The position numbers and the translations under genes are program-made. The notes beneath the pieces were generated by a model, which had not been told where the DNA came from, did no database searches, and was given only the letters and a program-made list of their open reading frames with translations. Of a stretch of 37,541 bases of DNA, positions 1-9,241 are shown piece after piece; position 1 is the first letter of the stretch, and each line of letters begins with the position of its first letter. The DNA is from Trichormus sp. M33_DOE_039 (GTDB lineage: Bacteria; Cyanobacteriota; Cyanobacteriia; Cyanobacteriales; Nostocaceae): positions 1 to 37,541 of the forward strand of contig DVDT01000088.1 of NCBI GenBank assembly GCA_015296085.1. The letters are read 5' to 3'.

Positions 1-127
1 AGCATGTTGTTGAGATTAATCTCATTTGTGAAACTTAGTGACAAAATGATTCCACTTTAATCGCTTCTTTTATCACTTAGATTTTTGCTCAATCCTTACA
101 GAATAAGCTTTTGAGCTTCTGGCTTAA

Positions 128-967
128 CCCGAACTCAGGTTAGTTACTAACTCTGCCTTTGAAACTTTGCTAGAGCATATCACAGAAAGACGGTGGCGGG
201 AAGTTTTTTTACTCACAGCAGGAATGATGAGAAAAGCTGATAATTTTATACAATTAATGAAGTATAAAATTGATGAACTAATCAGCACGGATGAACAATT
301 ACAAAATGTGATGCAGTGGGTAGCTCAAAAGTCTTCTTTAGCGAAAGTGCCGTATCAGCCAGCAGAAGTTAGAGGTATCTACTTGGGTTTGATTAATAGC
401 TATATTCTGGGTAAGCGTTCAGACTTTAGATACCTCCCTCGTATTCTAGCCTTCGATCTGGCTCTTACTGGTAATTCAGACAACAATTTTTATCAAACTT
501 GCTCTCCTGGGGCTATTGGGATAATTACTTCGGGCCTGAGTTTTGAAGTTACTGTCTTTTTTGAAAGGAAAAAAATTCGTGCCAGCAGATTATGCCTGGA
601 TATGAGTTATCCTAATTACTTCAATTTAAATTTTGATTTTGATTTAGAACATAATCCAAACCCTCAGTTACAAATTTTGCTTGATAACCTCAAAAGCCAA
701 TTCCCACCTCCACAAAATGAAAGTAAAGCATTTAAGTGCTGGTATAAAACTGATGGTCAAGTTTGGACTGAACAGCTTAGAAAAGTGATGATTGAACACT
801 GTGATATTGGACATAACTGGCAGTTTAACGAAACACAAAAAATGCTATTGGGTCAGTATTACTATGCCAATAAGTTGTTAATGGACTGTCTAAATAGTGA
901 TTGTTATATAAATCGAGAAGTCAGACAAGAAATTGAAAATACTTTGCTCCTACCAAATGAGAACTAG
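128..967 (+). pseudogene. 3' fragment of a NACHT-family NTPase gene
   Basis: The frame is open from 128 (a stop lies at 125-127) to the stop at 965-967. A TTG at 167 is the only formal start near the homologous part and has no ribosome binding site. The segment reading LEHITERRWREVFLLTAGMM, followed by a run of residues like ADNFIQLMKYKIDELI, matches the region just after the NTPase core in large cyanobacterial NACHT proteins. The rest, about 220 residues, corresponds to their helical C-terminal part. No NACHT P-loop or Walker B motif is present, and bases 1-127 show no continuation in any frame, so the 5' part appears lost. NACHT proteins of this type are STAND NTPases, some of them anti-phage. 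This remnant should have no ATPase activity. It could instead be a stand-alone C-terminal protein, but the poor start argues against that. Confidence 0.6.
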
Positions 968-1014
968 ATGTTTGGTAGAAATAGCTAAGATAGCTAAATT
1001 CATATCAATTCAAC

Positions 1015-1099
1015 GGAGAGGGGGAGATTCGAACTCCCGGAGGTTTTAAGCCTCATCCGATTTCAAGTCGGACGCAATCGACCACTCTGCCACCTCTCC
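1015..1099 (-). tRNA. tRNA-Ser (anticodon UGA)
   Basis: The reverse strand folds into an 85-nt class II tRNA. The 7-bp acceptor stem pairs GGAGAGG with CCTCTCC. The anticodon loop CTTGAAA carries UGA and sits on a 5-bp stem (TCCGA/TCGGA). A long variable arm precedes the T loop GTTCGAATC. The long variable arm and the UGA anticodon identify serine, reading UCA and other UCN codons. The 3' CCA is not encoded. Confidence 0.95.
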
Positions 1100-1177
1100 A
1101 AATAAACTGTCTAGCTTGGCTGCACCTCGGTTTTGTGGTGAGCAATAAAGCTGACAGATATTACTATATCGTATCAT

Positions 1178-2107
1178 TTACGCAGATGGTACTACCCAAG
1201 CCGATCGCTCATAAAAAATTTCCTCCCTTACCACCTGAAAATCTTTGCCAACCCACACTAGAGAGGCTTTTGTCACTACACCAGCCTCTAGGGAAACCAA
1301 AGAAAAATTCCGCAGTTTCTCCCCATCTTGCTCGACAATCCTGGGTACACTGGCGGCATTCAGGTAAAATATCCCCTCTGGGCTTCTAAAGACAGCTTTT
1401 CGTAGTTGTTTTTTGGTGTGCCGTAAGGTGTGGTGCATATGCCCAAATGTCACTAAGGCAATCTGTTTACCAGCATTGATAGTTAAAGAAACAGCCTCAG
1501 CTAAATCGGGGTCGCCAAAGTCGCCGCCTATAGGATGCCAATCTTTACCGCAGGGATCTTCAGGGCGATCGCCTAAGCCACTCGGCCCGTTATGACCGAT
1601 AAAAATAATGGTGTCACAGGCTGCACTTTTCACCGATGCAAAGATTCTTGCTGTTGACTCCTCTAATGTCCCCACCCCATAACGCTCTTTGCAGATGTCA
1701 GCAAATCTCCACTCATGACCACCCCAACTAAAAGGACGACCCCCCACTACAGTTAAATTCCATTCGGGGAAATCTAGCTTACTAAAACCAACGTGGGCTG
1801 CACCCAATAAATCTAACTGTTCTTGTACCCTGTCTTCCTTGGTGCGGTCATAGGGGCATTTCTTCCGTCCCCATTCTGTAGCAGTGTACCAAGCATCATG
1901 ATTGCCCATGACCGCTGCTTTGGGAATGTCGAGAGAGGCGATCGCTTTTACCACTTCCACCGACTCGTTGCCAAAATCCCCCACAAACAACACTAAGTCA
2001 ACACCCAGGTGCTTGAGTGCAACACCATCGTCTGTTTCCCACTGGTCGTGAACGTCTCCCACTACAGCAATTTTGAGAGTTTTTGATTGCGATTTTTGAC
2101 TGGTCAT
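1178..2107 (-). CDS. TIGR04168-type calcineurin-like metallophosphoesterase
   Basis: This 309-residue protein carries the full metallophosphoesterase signature in order: GDVHDQW (about residue 17), GDFGNE (about 43), GNHDAW (about 68), GHNGPSG (about 171) and GHMHH (about 225). These are the D-x-H, GDxx, GNHD and GHxH metal ligands. The overall pattern, with a GGRPFSWGG segment in the middle, is that of the TIGR04168 family of cyanobacteria and plastids, whose substrate is not established. No signal peptide is visible, so it should be cytosolic. It is transcribed away from nadA across a 146-bp intergenic region. The ATG at 2107 follows GGAAG on the reverse strand. The family assignment is firm and the substrate unknown. 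Confidence 0.88.
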   Translation of the reverse strand: MTSQKSQSKTLKIAVVGDVHDQWETDDGVALKHLGVDLVLFVGDFGNESVEVVKAIASLDIPKAAVMGNHDAWYTATEWGRKKCPYDRTKEDRVQEQLDLLGAAHVGFSKLDFPEWNLTVVGGRPFSWGGHEWRFADICKERYGVGTLEESTARIFASVKSAACDTIIFIGHNGPSGLGDRPEDPCGKDWHPIGGDFGDPDLAEAVSLTINAGKQIALVTFGHMHHTLRHTKKQLRKAVFRSPEGIFYLNAASVPRIVEQDGEKLRNFSLVSLEAGVVTKASLVWVGKDFQVVREEIFYERSAWVVPSA

Positions 2108-2205
2108 GCCACTTCCTTGCCGTATATTTCTAGCATAGGAAACTCAGCCGAATTTGGACACAATTTCGGGGTATTAACCCTCCAACTATTTTTGGTAAAA
2201 ACTAC

Positions 2206-2211
2206 TATAAT
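2206..2211 (+). promoter_or_regulatory. -10 element TATAAT upstream of nadA
   Basis: A perfect TATAAT lies 42 bp before the nadA start. No convincing -35 hexamer is seen at 17-18 bp, so this would be an extended or activator-dependent promoter. Inference from the motif only. Confidence 0.4.
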
Positions 2212-2253
2212 TGATGCACAACTAAAATTTGTCACAAAAAGTAATCCTTAATC

Positions 2254-3222
2254 GTGTTTACCACTGCTCAACGCGAACAAACTCAACCGGGTGGGCTACC
2301 ACTAGATTTATTTACCGCTATTGAAGCACTGAAAAAAGAACTCAACGCGGTGATCCTGGCACATTATTATCAAGAGCCTGATATTCAAGATATTGCAGAC
2401 TTTATTGGCGACTCTCTACAACTAGCTAGAGCCGCAGAAAAGACTAACGCAGATGTGATCGTCTTTGCTGGGGTTCACTTTATGGCAGAGACAGCCAAAA
2501 TCCTCAATCCTGATAAGTTAGTGCTATTACCGGATTTAAATGCTGGTTGTTCTTTAGCTGATAGCTGTCCACCAACAGAATTTGCTGCTTTTAAAGCCGC
2601 CCATCCCAATCATTTGGTAGTTTCTTATATTAACTGCTCTGCCGAAATCAAGGCGATGAGCGATATTATCTGCACCAGTTCCAACGCTGTGAAGATTGTG
2701 CAGCAAATCCCTAAAGAACAGCCGATTATTTTTGCTCCAGACAAGAATTTAGGGCGGTATGTCATGGAACAAACCGGACGGGATTTAGTGTTATGGCAAG
2801 GCAGCTGTATAGTACATGAAACTTTCTCTGAGAAGAAGATTGTACAGCTAAAGATAGCTCATCCAGAAGCAGAAGCGATCGCTCACCCGGAATGTGAAAG
2901 CAGCGTCTTGCGCCATGCTAGTTTTATTGGCTCTACGGCCGCTTTACTTAAATATTGTCAAACCAGCCCTAGCCAAGAATTTATCGTGGCGACAGAGCCA
3001 GGTATCATTCACCAAATGCAAAAATTAGCTCCTCAAAAGCACTTTATCCCTGCTCCCCCAGTGAATAACTGTGCTTGTAATGAGTGTCCATTTATGCGGT
3101 TGAATACTTTAGAAAAACTTTATTTGGCGATGAAAAATCGGACTCCTGAAATTACTATGTCAGAGGAAATCCGCATTGCTGCATTAAGACCAATTCAACG
3201 GATGTTAGAGATGAGTGTTTAG
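2254..3222 (+). CDS. nadA: Quinolinate synthase NadA
   Basis: NadA condenses iminoaspartate with dihydroxyacetone phosphate to quinolinate, in de novo NAD synthesis, using a [4Fe-4S] cluster. The 322-residue length suits the type that is slightly longer than the minimal bacterial enzyme. Visible signatures are the substrate-site HYYQ (37-40), [18 protein letters not shown] (C99), GSCIVHETF (C185) and CNECPFM (C278). C99, C185 and C278 are in the positions of the three cluster ligands. The start is GTG, and the ORF begins in a region with only a weak ribosome binding site. No nadB or nadC lies nearby, so the pathway genes are dispersed, as is common in cyanobacteria. Confidence 0.96.
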   Translation: MFTTAQREQTQPGGLPLDLFTAIEALKKELNAVILAHYYQEPDIQDIADFIGDSLQLARAAEKTNADVIVFAGVHFMAETAKILNPDKLVLLPDLNAGCSLADSCPPTEFAAFKAAHPNHLVVSYINCSAEIKAMSDIICTSSNAVKIVQQIPKEQPIIFAPDKNLGRYVMEQTGRDLVLWQGSCIVHETFSEKKIVQLKIAHPEAEAIAHPECESSVLRHASFIGSTAALLKYCQTSPSQEFIVATEPGIIHQMQKLAPQKHFIPAPPVNNCACNECPFMRLNTLEKLYLAMKNRTPEITMSEEIRIAALRPIQRMLEMSV

Positions 3223-3544
3223 CTAGGCATCGAGGTTCTTTTTCAATATTTAGATTATTCTGTTCTGGCTGCATCTACTTATATCTAAATCTTTTTTTCA
3301 TACTTTTTCAGTAGATGCAGCACCTTTTCGATTAACTGCCAAATTGTTTCTCCATAGTTTTCTTGAACGTGAAGGAGCAGTGTGAGTTTTATAAGCTTTT
3401 ACACCTATAAGTTGCATTATTTTATTTGTTGATAAAAGTTGTAAACCCTCTCCCCTGCTCCCTGCTCCCTTCCCCCCTGCTTTTTCATTATTAGAGCTAC
3501 TGATATACTATTGAGGCCAGTTAATTCTCCGGGAATTTGTAGCC
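3223..3544. other. Intergenic region with long-loop inverted repeat
   Basis: Between nadA and the methyltransferase there is no gene. It holds a 12-bp perfect inverted repeat, GCTGCATCTACT at 3268-3279 and AGTAGATGCAGC at 3310-3321, around a 30-nt T-rich loop. This may act as the nadA transcript end. It also holds a C-rich run of CCCTGCT-like units at about 3446-3481. Confidence 0.6.
3446..3481. repeat. Short tandem heptamer-type repeat (CCCTGCT-like)
   Basis: Degenerate tandem units of CTCCCTG/CCTGCTC. They are typical of the short tandemly repeated sequences in heterocystous cyanobacterial spacers. Confidence 0.6.
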
Positions 3545-4978
3545 GTGGTCAGTTTGTCAAGTATCTCAAACATCACCTCTGAAGTGGAAAGCAACGCACT
3601 GAGGGAAATTGATCATCTTGACAAGCAATTACAATCTCACTTTCAAGGCAAATTTGTAATTCAGCCCTCACTTACCCGGCTTTTAGTTAGTTTTCAAGCT
3701 AACAAAACTAGACCTATTTATCGGTGGTACAAGTACAAAGAAGCTTTCTCCGCCTCTCTGGTTGAGCTTTTATGCCAAAAATCTGGAATTACCGAAGGCA
3801 AGGTTTTAGATCCCTTTGCAGGTAGTGGAACTGCTTTGTTTGCTACTAGTGATATTGGTATTGATGCTGATGGTATTGAATTGTTGCCAATTGGTCAACA
3901 AATCATTGATACCAAAAAAATTTTAGATGCTGAATTTACACCAGATGATTTCACACGGCTGAAAACTTGGTTGGATTTGCAGGTATGGAAACAATTTGAG
4001 ACAGAAGTAACTCTACCAGAGTTAAGAATTACAAAAGGGGCTTATTCTCAAACAACTAAAACGGCAATTGAGCAATATCTTGAAGCCTGTAATCATGAAA
4101 ATCATAGGGTTAAATCAGTTTTGCATTTTGCTTTACTCTGTATTTTGGAATCCGTGAGTTATACCCGCAAAGATGGACAATACCTGCGTTGGGATTACCG
4201 TTCTGGTCGAGGCCAAGGAAAGAAACCTTTCAACAAGGGTTCGATTTTAGAATTTGATCAAGCCATTACTAATAAAATTAACGAAATTATCAATGATTTA
4301 GAACCCTCTACACAACAGTTAGAGCTTTTCTCATTAAAAAAAAATCAAGGTCAAATCCATCTCCGCAAAGGATCTTGTCTGAAAATCATGCCATTTCTAC
4401 CAAATGCTGTATACGATGCAGTTATTACATCACCGCCCTACTGTAATCGATATGACTATACTCGCACCTATGCTTTAGAATTGGCCTTATTGGGCATTTC
4501 TGAACAGGAATTAATTAATCTTCGTCAGGAAATGTTGAGTTGTACAGTTGAAAATCGTCCCAAAGATTTACTTGCAATTAATCAAGATTGGGAATTAGCT
4601 GTAAAAGTTGCTGATTCACAAACCCTATTGCAAGCTATCTTAAAATATTTAGACGACCAAAAAGTACGGGGTTTATTAAACAATAAAGGTATACCAAGAA
4701 TGGTGAGGGGATACTTTTATGAAATGGCTTGCGTGATTCAAGAATGCTTTCGTGTCCTTAAACCTGGAGCATTTTTGTTTATGGTAAATGATAATGTGCG
4801 TTATGCAGGTGCAAGCATTTCAGTAGATATGATTCTCTCAGACTTTGCTGAAAAATTAGGTTTTGTAGTCGAAAGTATTCTCGTTTTACCGAATGACAAA
4901 GGTAATAGTAGTCAACAGATGGGAAATCATGGACGCGATCCTTTGAGGAAATGTGTTTATGTCTGGAAAAAGCAATAA
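3545..4978 (+). CDS. Site-specific DNA methyltransferase (SPPY type), no visible restriction partner
   Basis: This 477-residue protein has the AdoMet-binding motif [13 protein letters not shown] near residue 87. The catalytic motif IV is [12 protein letters not shown] near residue 300, followed by a C-terminal [11 protein letters not shown] strand. SPPY is usual in amino-methyltransferases acting on cytosine N4 or adenine N6, and motif I before motif IV sets the permutation class. The start is GTG at 3545. About 200 residues between the motifs probably include target recognition. No endonuclease gene adjoins it. The next feature, 42 bp after the stop, is an insertion sequence, which may have replaced a partner gene. 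There is no HIP1 site between about 2880 and 7625, consistent with an acquired segment. The methyltransferase call is firm; modified base and target are unknown. Confidence 0.82.
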   Translation: MVSLSSISNITSEVESNALREIDHLDKQLQSHFQGKFVIQPSLTRLLVSFQANKTRPIYRWYKYKEAFSASLVELLCQKSGITEGKVLDPFAGSGTALFATSDIGIDADGIELLPIGQQIIDTKKILDAEFTPDDFTRLKTWLDLQVWKQFETEVTLPELRITKGAYSQTTKTAIEQYLEACNHENHRVKSVLHFALLCILESVSYTRKDGQYLRWDYRSGRGQGKKPFNKGSILEFDQAITNKINEIINDLEPSTQQLELFSLKKNQGQIHLRKGSCLKIMPFLPNAVYDAVITSPPYCNRYDYTRTYALELALLGISEQELINLRQEMLSCTVENRPKDLLAINQDWELAVKVADSQTLLQAILKYLDDQKVRGLLNNKGIPRMVRGYFYEMACVIQECFRVLKPGAFLFMVNDNVRYAGASISVDMILSDFAEKLGFVVESILVLPNDKGNSSQQMGNHGRDPLRKCVYVWKKQ

Positions 4979-5020
4979 CTCACCCATGAATCCTCATCGT
5001 AACCATCTTAAATCTAGTGA

Positions 5021-5040
5021 CTGAAGGGGTGACAGAGAGG
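5021..5040 (+). repeat. IS left inverted repeat
   Basis: 20 bp, 19/20 complementary to the right end at 6273-6292. Confidence 0.9.
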
Positions 5041-5087
5041 CGGAAGCGAAGGAAATAGGATAGTGCGACCGTTTTGAGGTAAAAAAA

Positions 5088-5118
5088 GATAGGTCAGGTA
5101 TTCTCAACAAGACCTATC
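5088..5118 (+). promoter_or_regulatory. Hairpin directly before the transposase start
   Basis: GATAGGTC (5088-5095) pairs perfectly with GACCTATC (5111-5118). The transposase ATG follows at 5121 with no Shine-Dalgarno between. In other IS elements such hairpins hide the initiation region in read-through transcripts. A similar role here is inference. Confidence 0.55.
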
Positions 5119-5120
5119 AA

Positions 5121-6272
5121 ATGATAATACTACCTAAATTCTACCAAAGTTGCTTTCAAAATCTACTCACACCCCAGCAGTACAAGATGTTGGAAATCTT
5201 GATCATGCTATTACAATTTCATAAAACTGTGACGATTGAGAAGCTAGCGACAGTATTTCCCCAACCGATAAAATTTGAAAGTAGGCGACGGAGTATACAA
5301 AGATTTTTATTGCTGCCACAGTTATCAATTCAATACCTGTGGTTTCCATTAGTCAAAAGATGGGTAAAAAACAGCCGAAAATCTCAGGAGAAACAACTGA
5401 TATTTGCCATTGATAGAACACAGTGGCGTTGTGAAAATGTGTTCGTCATCAGTTTAATAGAACAAAAAAGAGCGATTCCAGTTTACTGGCTATTGTTACC
5501 GAAAAGAGGATGTAGCAGTTTGGGAGAGCAGAAAAAGCTTATCTGTCCATTGTTGCGGTTGTTTAAAGGATATCAAATTTTAGTGTTAGGCGATAGAGAA
5601 TTTCATAGTATAAAACTGGCGCATTGGTTGCATAGTAAAGGAATTAGCTTTGTGTTAAGGCAAAAGCAAGGCACTTATATCTGCCAAGAAAATCAGCCAG
5701 ATCAACGTTTACAATCTTTGGGATTAAGTCCTGGTATCTCCTTCTTCTTGACAGGTATTCAAGCTACTAAACAGAAAGGCTTTGCTAAATTTAATCTAGC
5801 CGGATATTACAAACGTAAATACCGTGGTAAGCTTGAGCCTGCTGGCTGGTTTTTACTGACTAATCTTGAGAGTCTGACCGATGCGATTAAAGCATTTAAG
5901 TTGCGGAGTGGCATCGAGGCTATGTTTCGTGATTGTAAGACAGGTGGCTATCATCTTGAATCTACTTATGCTCATGGTCAACGCTTGATAGCACTGATTT
6001 TATTAATTGCTATTGCCTATACTTGTGCTATTTTGGCTGGTCGTAATTCTCGCTCTTTGGGACTACAAAAATATATTGGTCGGTTGAAAGAATTAAAGCG
6101 ATTACAACGCCGACATAGCGCATTTTGGATAGGTTTGTATGGTCAATTATGGGTAGGTGCGATGGAGTTTTGGGCTGATTTAGCTCATGAATTCATGCGT
6201 TTAAAGCCCAGTAAACTACTCTATTTCCAGAAAGGATTACATGCTATGCACTTTATACAGTCTGCTTTGTAA
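5121..6272 (+). CDS. IS4-family DDE transposase
   Basis: The 383-residue protein has the DDE layout of IS4 transposases: AIDRTQW (D near residue 98), VLGDREF (D near 158), and the third acidic residue in the segment LRSGIEAMFRDCKTGGYHLE (E near 264). That segment fits the IS4 Y-x2-R-x3-E-x6-K signature, with F in place of the tyrosine. The N-terminal part is basic and helical, as expected for end binding. The C-terminal third has a hydrophobic helix, LIALILLIAIAYTCAIL. The gene fills the element and looks intact, so the copy may be active. It acts by cutting and joining its own 20-bp ends. Confidence 0.92.
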   Translation: MIILPKFYQSCFQNLLTPQQYKMLEILIMLLQFHKTVTIEKLATVFPQPIKFESRRRSIQRFLLLPQLSIQYLWFPLVKRWVKNSRKSQEKQLIFAIDRTQWRCENVFVISLIEQKRAIPVYWLLLPKRGCSSLGEQKKLICPLLRLFKGYQILVLGDREFHSIKLAHWLHSKGISFVLRQKQGTYICQENQPDQRLQSLGLSPGISFFLTGIQATKQKGFAKFNLAGYYKRKYRGKLEPAGWFLLTNLESLTDAIKAFKLRSGIEAMFRDCKTGGYHLESTYAHGQRLIALILLIAIAYTCAILAGRNSRSLGLQKYIGRLKELKRLQRRHSAFWIGLYGQLWVGAMEFWADLAHEFMRLKPSKLLYFQKGLHAMHFIQSAL

Positions 6273-6292
6273 CCTCTTTGTCACCCCTTCAG
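6273..6292 (-). repeat. IS right inverted repeat
   Basis: Complement of the left end with one difference, immediately after the transposase stop codon. Confidence 0.9.
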
Positions 6293-6389
6293 GTAAATTA
6301 TTTTAACTGACTATAAATATAATTAAGTTTTTTCTAGCAGTCGAGTATTTTGGGAAAAAATTTGCTAGATATGAATGTGCAAGTAGCTA

Positions 6390-6407
6390 TATTCTCTCCA
6401 GAGAATA
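6390..6407. promoter_or_regulatory. Palindrome upstream of small membrane protein gene
   Basis: TATTCTCT-CC-AGAGAATA has 8-bp arms and a 2-bp centre and lies 33 bp before the start at 6441. It is a candidate operator or leader hairpin; no regulator is known. Confidence 0.35.
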
Positions 6408-6440
6408 GCCAGCGTAAATCTTAACACTTAATCTAGAGTT

Positions 6441-6878
6441 ATGGAACGGCTCAATCTAGAATCTCATCCCAAAATTCCGATTCTATCTCTAATCTTACTT
6501 TGGCTAGCTTACGCCATTTTAGGATGGTATCTGGCGGCTCATCACATCATTTGGTTAGTAGGAGGCTTCATCGCCACGCTCGCTATAGCTGTAGTCCGCA
6601 AAAGCCTCTCCTGGTTAGAGCGTTTGGTATCCTTGGGTTCTCGCGTCTTGGTAGTGATTTTAGGATTGAGTATGTCAATAGCTTTAGTCGCTACTTGGTC
6701 ACTATTATTTAGTCTGTTTCTCATTCCTGTCGCTAGCACACTGTTAGCAGATTTAGAAATGCGGTTTGCAGGCTTCAATAAGATAGATTCATTTTGGATT
6801 TTAACTTTCTTAGCTGCTACTGGTTTATTAGTAGGTGAACTTGTGGATCTTTCGGTTCTACCTAGTATCAGATATTAA
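6441..6878 (+). CDS. Hypothetical four-span membrane protein
   Basis: I do not recognise a named family. The 145-residue protein has hydrophobic segments near residues 14-32, 35-48, 65-98 (probably two spans) and 116-138, separated by short charged loops (RKSLSWLER, DLEMRF). It has no signal peptidase motif and no metal-binding or catalytic motif. It follows the IS element by about 150 bp and is convergent with larC. The ATG start is the first in frame. Codon use resembles that of the neighbouring cyanobacterial genes, so it is probably a real resident gene. Confidence 0.7.
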   Translation: MERLNLESHPKIPILSLILLWLAYAILGWYLAAHHIIWLVGGFIATLAIAVVRKSLSWLERLVSLGSRVLVVILGLSMSIALVATWSLLFSLFLIPVASTLLADLEMRFAGFNKIDSFWILTFLAATGLLVGELVDLSVLPSIRY

Positions 6879-7002
6879 ATACAGGCAAAGGAAAGAAGAC
6901 AGGAGGTAGGAGGAAAAAAGGTTCTAACCTAGTTTATGTTTTCAGATGCTTGCGTTTTTACCTACACTCTTACACCCCTACACCCATTTTTAATAGTTAC
7001 TG

Positions 7003-8277
7003 CTAACTTGAAACAGATTGCCAACTTTGTAATGCCATTTGATGAATTTCCCGCCAAGGAATATTATATTGACGGGCTAATGCTGCGCAGTCTTCGTATT
7101 CCGGTTGAATGTTAGCAACACTTCTATTTTCGGCTTTTCCGTGCCATGCAACCTTAATTCTTACCGTGCCGTATTTCGTTTCTACTTGTTGGATTTCCCG
7201 TTCTAAGATAGCGCGTTGTTGGGTAGTACGACGGATACCTAAAGTCGTGGTTTCGCGGAATAAAATCGTTTCACAAGCCAGTAAATTTTCTGGATGGCAA
7301 ATCACAGTCAGTAAAATCCCAGGACGGGATTTTTTCATGCCTATGGGTTGGGTAAAGACATCCACAGCACCAGCTGCAAACAACGCTTCAAATACGTAAC
7401 CAATAGCCTGTGGATTTAAATCATCAATTTGAGTTTCTAGTACTGAGATAGTTTCTAAATTTGTGCCAGTTTCCTGAGAATCCATGAAATGGGGCTGTGA
7501 ACTAGCACTTTCACCCAGCCAGAGCCGTAGTATATTGGGAATAGGGATGTTGATTGTACCAGATCCTAATCCTATCTGTTTGATGGTCATTGATGGAGGT
7601 GCGCCAAATTCTCGGACTAAAGTAGTTGCGATCGCAGCTCCGGTTGGTGTGACTAATTCTCTATCAATCCCATTGCTATAAACAGGACAACTCCGCATTT
7701 CCCATAACTTCAAAACGGCTGGTACTGGTACTGCCATCTGCCCATGTGCAGCCCGTACAGTACCCCCACCCGTAGGAAATGCGGAACAATAGAGTAAGGG
7801 GAATCCTGCCGCATCATTAGCAATATCTAACCAATCCAATCCCAAACAAGTACCAACAATATCTACAATTGCATCCACTGCACCCACTTCATGAAAATGC
7901 ACCTTCTCAGGAGCAATCCCATGTACCGCCCCTTCAGCTACAGCTAATTGTCGAAATACAGCCAAACTCCAAGCCTCAGCCCGTGCTGGCAACCCTGCCT
8001 TCAGAATCATTTGCTCAATTTCTGGCAGATGGCGGCCGTGATGGTGTTCGTGGTGATGGTGATCATGGTGATGTTCAATTAAATCCACATGAACTTTAGT
8101 AGCCTGCTGACCATTTTTTTGGACTAGTTCCGCCCTTAACTTATATTCCTGAGAAATACCCAAATTATTGAGTTTTTCTGTTAAATATTCTAGGGGAACG
8201 CCCAGACTCACCAAAGCTCCCAAGCACATATCCCCAGAAATCCCTGCCGGACATTGAAAATAAGCAATTTTAGTCAT
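7003..8277 (-). CDS. larC: LarC, nickel-pincer cofactor nickel insertase
   Basis: LarC uses CTP to insert nickel into the pyridinium bis-thiocarboxylate made by LarB and LarE, giving the nickel-pincer cofactor of lactate racemase-type enzymes. The 424-residue protein opens with the family signature [20 protein letters not shown]. It also has [16 protein letters not shown] (about 128-143), [11 protein letters not shown], the segment [19 protein letters not shown], and [10 protein letters not shown] (about 287). A histidine-rich loop (residues 69-83, mostly H with D and E) probably binds nickel. The length suggests the two LarC parts are fused in one frame without the frameshift seen in Lactobacillus plantarum. 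larB and larE are not in this window. Confidence 0.93.
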   Translation of the reverse strand: MTKIAYFQCPAGISGDMCLGALVSLGVPLEYLTEKLNNLGISQEYKLRAELVQKNGQQATKVHVDLIEHHHDHHHHEHHHGRHLPEIEQMILKAGLPARAEAWSLAVFRQLAVAEGAVHGIAPEKVHFHEVGAVDAIVDIVGTCLGLDWLDIANDAAGFPLLYCSAFPTGGGTVRAAHGQMAVPVPAVLKLWEMRSCPVYSNGIDRELVTPTGAAIATTLVREFGAPPSMTIKQIGLGSGTINIPIPNILRLWLGESASSQPHFMDSQETGTNLETISVLETQIDDLNPQAIGYVFEALFAAGAVDVFTQPIGMKKSRPGILLTVICHPENLLACETILFRETTTLGIRRTTQQRAILEREIQQVETKYGTVRIKVAWHGKAENRSVANIQPEYEDCAALARQYNIPWREIHQMALQSWQSVSS

Positions 8278-8279
8278 AA

Positions 8280-8330
8280 GTCAATAGTTAATAGTCAATA
8301 GTTAATAGTCAATGGGCTTTGGGCTTTGGG
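8280..8330. repeat. Short tandem repeats (GTCAATAGTTAATA and GGGCTTT units)
   Basis: Two full copies plus part of a 14-bp unit GTCAATAGTTAATA (8280-8313) are followed by GGGCTTT-GGGCTTT-GGG (8314-8330). These are typical short tandem repeats of heterocystous cyanobacteria, here directly upstream of larC. Confidence 0.8.
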
Positions 8331-8498
8331 TATTGTATTTGTCTCCGCCTGCCTTTCTATTCCCAGTCCCTAACATTTGCCTGTGTATGTAAATATGTGC
8401 AAACCTGGAATTTACATAACGTCACTGTAAGAGTATATCCCTTCCTATAAGGGACATTACTCATAAGGCATTAATTTTATAATCGACACCCAATGACG

Positions 8499-8535
8499 GC
8501 AGTGCGGTCTTGGGGAGACCTCAAGACCGCACTGC
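8499..8535. repeat. Palindromic repeat module with 14-bp arms
   Basis: GCAGTGCGGTCTTG (8499-8512) and CAAGACCGCACTGC (8522-8535) are perfect inverted arms around GGGAGACCT. It is G+C-rich compared with its surroundings and resembles dispersed palindromes that I associate with Nostoc genomes (from memory). It lies 46 bp before the tsaC-like start, so it would be in or near that gene's leader. Confidence 0.75.
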
Positions 8536-8581
8536 CTCCCCAATGTCCAATGCCCCATACCTACGCGTAACCGAACAATTT

Positions 8582-9241
8582 ATGGCAAAAATTATCGCAG
8601 TCCATCCGGAGAATCCCCAAAGTCGCAGAATAGAGGAAATAAGGTCGGCACTTGCCAGTGGCGCAGTTATGCTATATCCAACAGATACAGTTTATGCGAT
8701 CGGTTGTGATTTAAATGTCAAATCTGCAGTCGAAAAAGTACGACAAATTAAGCAGCTAGCAAATGATAAGCCACTGACGTTTTTATGTCCTTCACTGTCA
8801 AATGTAACTACTTATGCCTTTGTTAGTGATACAGCTTACCGGATTATGAAGCGATTAATCCCAGGAACTTATACATTTTTGCTACCTGCTACTAAGTTAG
8901 TACCGAAACTGGTACAAAGCCCTAAACGCAAAACCACTGGGATTCGTGTACCAAATCATGCTGTATGTTTAGCATTACTAGAAGCCCTAGGAAATCCTAT
9001 TATTTCAACTTCGGCTCATTTACCTCCAGATGAAGTAGATGACGGCAAATTCAAACTCAATTCAGAACTGAGATTGTCACGCGTGGAGCTATTTGATTGT
9101 TTGGATAAATTAGTAGATTTAATTGTAGATACAGGTCAAGACCCAACATATGAAGTATCTACAATTGTGGACTTAACGGGAGATGAACCCATGATTACTA
9201 GACGGGGTTTAGGCTGGGAAGCTGTAGCTGCATGGGTTTAA
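8582..9241 (+). CDS. YrdC/Sua5-type L-threonylcarbamoyladenylate synthase
   Basis: The enzyme makes threonylcarbamoyl-AMP from threonine, bicarbonate and ATP for the t6A modification of ANN-decoding tRNAs. The 219-residue protein shows the YrdC fold signatures: GAVMLYPTDTVYAIGCD (ATP/threonine site), KQLANDKPLTFLC (KxR-type), GTYTFLLPAT, GIRVPNHAVC, ISTSAH and STIVDLTGD. It has a C-terminal RRGLGWE and lacks the extra Sua5 domain. The frame is open from 8510, but the first 24 codons would run through the palindromic repeat, so ATG 8582 (MAKIIAVHPEN) is chosen. Because it lacks a partner here, an alternative YrdC/YciO-like role cannot be excluded. Confidence 0.85.
   Translation: MAKIIAVHPENPQSRRIEEIRSALASGAVMLYPTDTVYAIGCDLNVKSAVEKVRQIKQLANDKPLTFLCPSLSNVTTYAFVSDTAYRIMKRLIPGTYTFLLPATKLVPKLVQSPKRKTTGIRVPNHAVCLALLEALGNPIISTSAHLPPDEVDDGKFKLNSELRLSRVELFDCLDKLVDLIVDTGQDPTYEVSTIVDLTGDEPMITRRGLGWEAVAAWV

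Larger units (their letters stand above)
5021..6292 (+). mobile_element. IS4-family insertion sequence, 1272 bp, intact
   Basis: The element is bounded by 20-bp inverted repeats that differ at one position: CTGAAGGGGTGACAGAGAGG at 5021-5040, and the complement of CCTCTTTGTCACCCCTTCAG at 6273-6292. It contains a single transposase ORF that ends one base before the right repeat. No clear target duplication is seen: the flanks are ...CTAGTGA and GTAAATT... This suggests loss of one flank or an old insertion. Confidence 0.9.

Noticed and set aside
1135-1595. Forward-strand frames within 1135-1595
   Set aside because: They lie antisense to the metallophosphoesterase gene, which has all catalytic motifs.
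5011-6302. Target-site duplication around the IS4-type element
   Set aside because: The sequences just outside the inverted repeats (CTAGTGA and GTAAATT) do not match, so no duplication is claimed.
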